From WRAV01 sp050950205 (GTDB lineage Bacteria > Bacillota > Clostridia > Oscillospirales > Ruminococcaceae): a stretch of DNA of 64,000 nt. The DNA lies in NCBI GenBank assembly GCA_050950205.1, contig JBMNHF010000023.1:6563-70562 (forward strand). The letters are read 5' to 3'. The notes under the pieces are model-generated. The model was given only the letters and a program-made list of their open reading frames with translations, was not told where the DNA came from and made no database searches. Positions within the stretch are counted from its first letter, which is position 1; each line of letters opens with the position of its first letter. Positions 59,884 through 64,000 of this stretch are shown in pieces. Both the position numbers and the translations under genes were made by a program.

Positions 59884-61260
59884 CTAAAAAGGCAGGTTGC
59901 CGGGCCCAAAGCCACCCATACCGCCCATGCCACCCATGGGCATGCGGCGGCGCTTTTTGCTGCCGCTTTTGCCGGTCATCTGCTTGAAGAGCCGCTGCAT
60001 ATCCCGGTGCTGCTTGAGCAGACGGTTGACATCCTCCACCTTGGTGCCGGAGCCGGCGGCAATTCTCCGCTTGCGGCTGGGATTGATAATATCCGGCTTG
60101 CTGCGCTCTTCCCGGGTCATGGAGTAGATAATACTTTCGATTTGCCGCAAATTCTTTTCTCCCAAGGCGGCGTCCTCTTCCGATATTTTGCCCCCCACTC
60201 CGGGAATCATGGACAGAACGCTCTCCAAAGGGCCCATTTTGCGCAGTTGCTTCATCTGCTCCAGCAGGTCGTCCAGGTCGAATTTGTTTTTTTCCAGTTT
60301 TTTGGCAAGGCGCTCGGCTTCTTTTTCGTCAATGTTGGTTTGCGCCTTCTCGATGAGGGTGAGCACGTCTCCCATTCCCAGAATGCGGCTTGCCATCCGG
60401 TCGGGGTGGAAGGGCTCCAGAGCATCCAGCTTTTCCCCCATACCCACAAACTTGATGGGTTTTCCGGTCACAGCCCGAACCGAAAGGGCGGCGCCGCCCC
60501 GGGTGTCGCCATCCAGCTTGGTCATGATGACACCGGTGATGCCCAACATTTCGTCGAACCGGCCGGACACGTTGACAGCGTCCTGTCCGGTCATGGCATC
60601 CACCACCAGCAGAATTTCGTGAGGATTGACCTCTGCCTTGATATTCTGCAGCTCGGTCATCAGCTCCTCGTCGATATGCAGTCGGCCGGCGGTATCCAAA
60701 ATGATGATGTCATAACCGTAATCCCGGGCGTGAAGACAGGCCCTTTTGGCAATGGTGACCGGGTTTTCGGTGCCCATTTCAAAAACCGGGCAGTTGACCT
60801 GCTTGCCCACCACCTGGAGCTGGTCAATGGCGGCGGGGCGGTAGATGTCGCAGGCCACCAGCAACGGGCGACGGCCCTGCTTTTTATAATAACCGGCCAG
60901 CTTGGCCGAATGAGTGGTCTTACCCGAACCCTGCAGTCCGCACATCATCACAATGGTGGGGGTCTTATTCTGAAGCTTAATTCCCTGATGCTCTGATCCC
61001 ATAAGGAGAACCAGCTCATCGTGGATGATTTTGATGATATGCTGTGCCGGGGTAAGGCTTTCCATCACCTCGGCCCCGATCGCCTTTTCGGTGACGGCAG
61101 TAATAAAATCTTTGGCCACCTTAAAGTTGACGTCGGCTTCCAACAGGGCAATGCGAACTTCCCGCATAACCTCTTTGACATCGCTTTCCTTTACCTTGCC
61201 CCGCATCCGCAGCTTTTTAAAGGTAGCCTGCAGCTTTTCCGAAAGCCCTTCAAAGGCCAA
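59884..61260 (-). CDS. ffh: Signal recognition particle GTPase Ffh
   Basis: A 458-residue SRP54 homologue that targets nascent membrane proteins with SRP RNA. G1 is GLQGSGKTTHSAKLA, then DTAGRLHID (G3) and TKLDGDTRGG (G4). The methionine-rich M domain ends with GGMGGMGGFGPGNLPF. TTG start after GGGAGGG. Confidence 0.95.
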   Translation of the reverse strand: MAFEGLSEKLQATFKKLRMRGKVKESDVKEVMREVRIALLEADVNFKVAKDFITAVTEKAIGAEVMESLTPAQHIIKIIHDELVLLMGSEHQGIKLQNKTPTIVMMCGLQGSGKTTHSAKLAGYYKKQGRRPLLVACDIYRPAAIDQLQVVGKQVNCPVFEMGTENPVTIAKRACLHARDYGYDIIILDTAGRLHIDEELMTELQNIKAEVNPHEILLVVDAMTGQDAVNVSGRFDEMLGITGVIMTKLDGDTRGGAALSVRAVTGKPIKFVGMGEKLDALEPFHPDRMASRILGMGDVLTLIEKAQTNIDEKEAERLAKKLEKNKFDLDDLLEQMKQLRKMGPLESVLSMIPGVGGKISEEDAALGEKNLRQIESIIYSMTREERSKPDIINPSRKRRIAAGSGTKVEDVNRLLKQHRDMQRLFKQMTGKSGSKKRRRMPMGGMGGMGGFGPGNLPF

Positions 61261-61290
61261 GATATATCCCTCCCGGATGATGTGATGAAT

Positions 61291-61653
61291 CTACCAGCTG
61301 ATCTCGTCTGTTAAATCGATGATTTTTTGTGCCCTGCTCCATACAGAACCGGAGCTTGGCAACCGATTGCTCTCTTCCTGAAGATAAGAAGCCTGTTTGG
61401 CAATTTCATCCAAAGCTTTCTGCATTTTTCGAAAGCGGGCGCAAAGCCCCAGTTTTTCTTCGCAGTCCAGCAGCTGTGTTTCGGCCCGCTTGATGGAATC
61501 CCGCACTCCCTGCCGAGTGATGCCGGTATGTTCGGCGATTTCCGCCAGAGAAAGGTCCTCGTTGTAGTACCACTCCACCACTTCTCGCTGCTTTTCTGTC
61601 AGCATATTGCCGTAATAGTCAATGAGTAGAGAAATTTCCAGGTTCTTGGCCAT
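61291..61653 (-). CDS. ylxM: YlxM-like SRP-associated protein
   Basis: A 120-residue helix-turn-helix protein (LTEKQREVVEWYYNEDLSLAEIAEHTGITRQGVRDSIKRAE). YlxM stands directly before ffh in Firmicutes and influences SRP assembly. ATG 61653 follows GGGAGGTG. Confidence 0.92.
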   Translation of the reverse strand: MAKNLEISLLIDYYGNMLTEKQREVVEWYYNEDLSLAEIAEHTGITRQGVRDSIKRAETQLLDCEEKLGLCARFRKMQKALDEIAKQASYLQEESNRLPSSGSVWSRAQKIIDLTDEISW

Positions 61654-61799
61654 CCGCACACCTCCCGCTCAATTCAGAAAAATGCGCCGATTGTTGCTGG
61701 AAAGCGCCAAAAAAATCACTTCGTTCAACTGCTATAGTATACACAAAAACAGTTCAGCTGTCAAGCAGTTCTACTTTACAGTTTAAATATTTTTTGGTA

Positions 61800-63139
61800 G
61801 TGTCAAGTTTTATGCGCAAATTAGGAAACAACCATTTGGCGAATAGCAGATTAGCCGGCGATAGATTCATCTGAAACACCGTATTGCAGGTGCTTCATGT
61901 TCATGTATTTCTTGTTGCCCCACTGAGTACCGGCCACATGGCGCAGCCTAGCACAAACCAACATTAAGGCAGAATTGCCGTCAGGAAAAGCGCCAACTAC
62001 CCGAGTGCGCCTGCGGATTTCCCGGTTCAGGCGCTCAATGGCGTTATTCGTGCGGATTCGTGTCCAGTGTTCAAAAGGGAAATGAGTGTAGGTTAGGGTC
62101 TCTTCGATGCCGTTTTCCACCTTTTTAGCGGCTTCGGGCAGCTTCATTTCCCGGAGAGATTGAACAACAGCTTTTGCCTTTTCTCTGGAGGCTTCTTTGC
62201 TCTCCTGGGCGTGTATGGCCTTGAGCATTTTGGCGACAATCTTGGATTTGGAGCGGGGAACGACCGAAAAGACATTGCGGTAGAAATGAACAACACAACG
62301 CTGGTATTTGGCGTCAGGAAACACCTCATACACAGCCTCCAGCATCCCAAGGCTTTTGTCGCCAACGATGAGTTTGACACCATCCAGTCCACGGCTTTTC
62401 AGCCACTGGAAGAAGCTGATCCAACTGGCCTTATCCTCCTTCATTCCTTCGGCAGCACCAATTATCTCCCGGTAACCATCCTCATTCACTGCGATGGCCA
62501 CCAGAATCGCGACGTTCTCATACTCTCCGCCCCAATTGCGCTTCAGATAGATGCCGTCCACATAAACATAGGGGTACTTCCCGCCCTGCAAGGGGCGGTT
62601 ACGCCAATCCTCAATATGGACATATGCCTTCTTGTTCAGTTCGCTGATAGTGCTGGGAGATACCTTGCTGCCCCACAGTGCCTCGGTGATATCCTCCACA
62701 CGGCGTACCGACACGCCGGCTAGATACATCTCAATCAATGCCTCCTCCACTGAGCTTTCCCGGCGACGGTAACGCTCTATGATTGCAGTTTCAAAGGGAA
62801 CCCCTTTTAGTCGGGGCATCTTTAAGGTGACATCTCCTGATGTGGTGGTCAGATTACGGTTGTAATGGCCGGAACGGTAGCCTTGGCGAGCCTCGGTGCG
62901 TTCATACTTCGCTGCCTGAGTTAGAGCTTCCGCTTCCTTTTCCAGCAAGTCGTTGAGTGTTTCCTCCACACTGCCTCGAACCAGTTCTTTTAACTCGCTC
63001 TTGATGATTTCCTCATTTAGTTGTACAATTTTCTTGGACATGGGTGCAGCCTTCCTTTCGGTGAATTTGGTTGTGGCAACTTTATTCTACCAAAAGGCTG
63101 AATCCCTGTCCTTTTTTTATTTGCGCAACTTATTGTACC
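61800..63139 (-). mobile_element. IS256-family insertion sequence
   Basis: About 1.34 kb carrying one transposase gene. The ends share TGCGCAAAT (left 61813-61821; right, inverted, 63119-63127) within imperfect terminal inverted repeats that start near GTGTCAAG on the left and AGGTACAA on the right. I could not see a target-site duplication, so the outer limits are approximate. Confidence 0.75.
61851..63041 (-). CDS. IS256-family transposase
   Basis: A 396-residue Mutator/IS256 transposase that looks intact. The DDE residues are suggested by VYVDGIYLKRNWG, LIVGDKSLG and RTNNAIERLNREIRRR. CVVHFYRNVF is the family C/H signature between the second D and the E. The N-terminal part (LTQAAKYERTEARQGYRSGHY) is the DNA-binding region. 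ATG follows AAGGAAGG. Confidence 0.93.
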   Translation of the reverse strand: MSKKIVQLNEEIIKSELKELVRGSVEETLNDLLEKEAEALTQAAKYERTEARQGYRSGHYNRNLTTTSGDVTLKMPRLKGVPFETAIIERYRRRESSVEEALIEMYLAGVSVRRVEDITEALWGSKVSPSTISELNKKAYVHIEDWRNRPLQGGKYPYVYVDGIYLKRNWGGEYENVAILVAIAVNEDGYREIIGAAEGMKEDKASWISFFQWLKSRGLDGVKLIVGDKSLGMLEAVYEVFPDAKYQRCVVHFYRNVFSVVPRSKSKIVAKMLKAIHAQESKEASREKAKAVVQSLREMKLPEAAKKVENGIEETLTYTHFPFEHWTRIRTNNAIERLNREIRRRTRVVGAFPDGNSALMLVCARLRHVAGTQWGNKKYMNMKHLQYGVSDESIAG

Positions 63140-63153
63140 TTATCGGGATATAA

Positions 63154-63399
63154 ATGGTAACGATGGTTTTCGATGGAAAGAAGCTGAAGCATTATCGACT
63201 GGAGAGTGGGCTTTCGCAGACAAAACTGGCCGCCAGAGCAGGAGTGAGTTCCCGCTATATCGGAGAGCTGGAAAGGGGTGAAAAGGACAATCCGTCAGCA
63301 AAACTACTCAAACGGATCTGCATGGTATGGCGATACACGGACACCTCAAAGGAGAGCAGTCGAAGCCCTCGTTGGCCTTGCAGGGCAGTTCCTCGATGA
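63154..63399 (+). pseudogene. Truncated XRE-type regulator fragment
   Basis: The first 55 residues form a good Cro/C1 helix-turn-helix (LKHYRLESGLSQTKLAARAGVSSRYIGELERG, then SAKLLKRIC). After that the frame loses similarity (WRYTDTSKESSRSPR). The IS ends 15 bases upstream, removing any native promoter. Likely the remnant of a mobile-element regulator. Confidence 0.6.
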
Positions 63400-63549
63400 T
63401 GTAGTCATCGTAAAAGCACCGGGGTCTGGCTGGACGGGATCGAAGGGTGCTTGGATTACACGAAATGGTACTGTGGACATTACCACATTGAAAAGTCCAT
63501 CGACAGGATGCGGTTCCTTTACAAAGGGGTGCTGATCCTTGGGGATTGA
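63400..63549 (+). pseudogene. C-terminal remnant of a metallophosphoesterase
   Basis: A 49-codon open stretch without a start codon encodes STGVWLDGIEGCLDYTKWYCGHYHIEKSIDRMRFLY before its stop, in pieces matching the C-terminus of calcineurin-like phosphoesterases carried on gut Clostridia mobile elements. A TGA directly precedes it; the N-terminal domain is missing. Confidence 0.6.
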
Positions 63550-63746
63550 GAGCTGCCGGGGATATGCCGGTATCCATCCGCGCCTTTGGTGAGATCGCAT
63601 CCTGCTTTGATGCGTTCCTCCAGACAGCAGCAGACGGGGATAAGGCAACCTTTCTTCTTGCCGCCATAGTGGAGGCAGTACCGGCAATCGCAGTCCTTGG
63701 TGGTGTATCCTTTGAAGCGGTTGTATCTGTGCGTGTTGTGGCCCAT
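63519..63746 (-). CDS. Small cysteine-rich protein of mobile elements
   Basis: A 75-residue protein beginning MGHNTHRYNRFKGY, with a cysteine cluster (KDCDCRYC, GC, CCC, GC). ATG 63746 follows GGAGGAAC. I have the impression this type recurs on integrative elements of gut Clostridia, but no function is known; the cysteines suggest metal or zinc binding. Its 3' end overlaps the phosphoesterase remnant on the other strand. Confidence 0.55.
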   Translation of the reverse strand: MGHNTHRYNRFKGYTTKDCDCRYCLHYGGKKKGCLIPVCCCLEERIKAGCDLTKGADGYRHIPGSSQSPRISTPL

Positions 63747-63810
63747 GGTTAGTTCCTCCGAAATCAAAATGATAACAATTTGAAAACAGCAGGTGTTGTA
63801 GAAGTGAAGC

Positions 63811-63859
63811 AAAAAAAGGCCGCCCGGCAACTCTCAAAGGAGAGTGCCGGACGGCCTTA
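63811..63859 (-). terminator. Terminator of a minus-strand unit to the right
   Basis: Long stem with small bulges (AAGGCCG, CCGGCA, CTCT / AGAG, TGCCGG, CGGCCTT); on the minus strand followed by a run of seven T. Confidence 0.75.
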
Positions 63860-63943
63860 GACAGTTATTATGTGGTTTTGGTCTGATGGAGAAATTCCAT
63901 ATCTACGGCAGCGCGTTCGCGGCGCGAACGGCGATCAGAAACG

Positions 63944-63973
63944 AAAAAACCCAGACAACGTCTGGGTTTTTCG
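63944..63973. terminator. Hairpin near the window end
   Basis: Perfect stem AAAAACCCAGAC-AAC-GTCTGGGTTTTT with A/T tracts on both sides, so it could terminate in either direction. No gene is supported between 63860 and 64000. Confidence 0.65.
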
Positions 63974-64000
63974 GCCCAATATCTAAATTGGGTCATTTCC

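Noticed and set aside
63888..64000. Plus-strand open frame running off the window end (MEKFHIYGSAF...)
   Set aside because: It contains a terminator hairpin with A/T tracts and has no ribosome site; it is more likely untranslated DNA.
1..64000. CRISPR arrays, tRNA and rRNA genes, replication origin, prophage
   Set aside because: No regularly spaced repeats, cloverleaf-like sequences, rRNA segments or phage structural genes were recognised; the DnaA-like 9-mers are too few and scattered to call an origin.

Overview
The window reads as a chromosomal segment of a spore-forming, flagellated, meso-diaminopimelate Clostridium-class Firmicute, most likely Oscillospiraceae/Ruminococcaceae-like. The pointers are: a dcw cluster with a SpoVD-type PBP; both dipicolinate synthase subunits (dpaA/dpaB); the SCIFF peptide and its radical SAM maturase, a near-universal Clostridia marker; a MurE with the DNPR signature of mDAP ligases; an orphan flagellin with a sigma-D promoter; and frequent TTG/GTG starts behind strong GGAGG sites. 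The DNA is fairly GC-rich. No rRNA, tRNA or CRISPR array was seen.

Layout. 1-2.1 kb: a DUF5685 protein, MntP and a small membrane protein. 2.2-17 kb: division and cell-wall cluster mraZ-rsmH-ftsL-spoVD-murE-murF-mraY-ftsW-murG-murA-ftsQ-ftsZ, lacking murD and ftsA, headed by a promoter with three MraZ-type repeats. 17-19.3 kb: flagellin with sigma-D promoter, folded leader and a CsrA-like site on its Shine-Dalgarno. 19.4-22.7 kb: mgtC and adk (adk carries a 3' frameshift), a structured gene-free stretch and an MFS exporter. 22.9-27.7 kb, minus strand: tgt, yajC, TIGR04086, SCIFF peptide, SCIFF maturase and proC. 28.8-34.9 kb: an alternative inositol pathway (iolG, iolN, iolM) divergent from a LacI regulator and a second Gfo/Idh dehydrogenase. 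35-38 kb: feoA-feoB-Cys-rich protein-DtxR regulator. 38.3-40.8 kb: small membrane protein, TIM-barrel epimerase, DUF6514, nrdR and an unlisted 45-residue membrane peptide. 40.9-46.2 kb: XRE-cupin regulator divergent from a D-amino-acid operon (N-acyl-D-amino-acid deacylase, GntP permease, D-serine dehydratase). 46.6-53.4 kb: pcrA, dpaA/dpaB, GNAT, rlmH, bioY, era. 53.5-61.7 kb, minus strand: esterase, uvrC, HPr, DUF554, trmD, rimM, khpA, rpsP, ffh, ylxM. 61.8-64 kb: an IS256-family element followed by decayed mobile-element debris.

How the genes work together. The first third builds the septum and peptidoglycan precursors. The SCIFF genes sit with Sec/tRNA housekeeping. Two catabolic modules (inositol; N-acyl-D-amino acids/D-serine) each face their own regulator across a short promoter region. 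The most informative signals beyond gene calls are regulatory: the divergent iol/lacI promoters sharing one -35 region with two operators, the sigma-D/CsrA flagellin leader, a close sigma-K promoter match before dpaA, and an intrinsic terminator directly before pcrA. I found no clearly novel multi-gene system. The least explained items are the folded element at 21237-21344, the region after the flagellin gene, and the small peptide gene at 40640.
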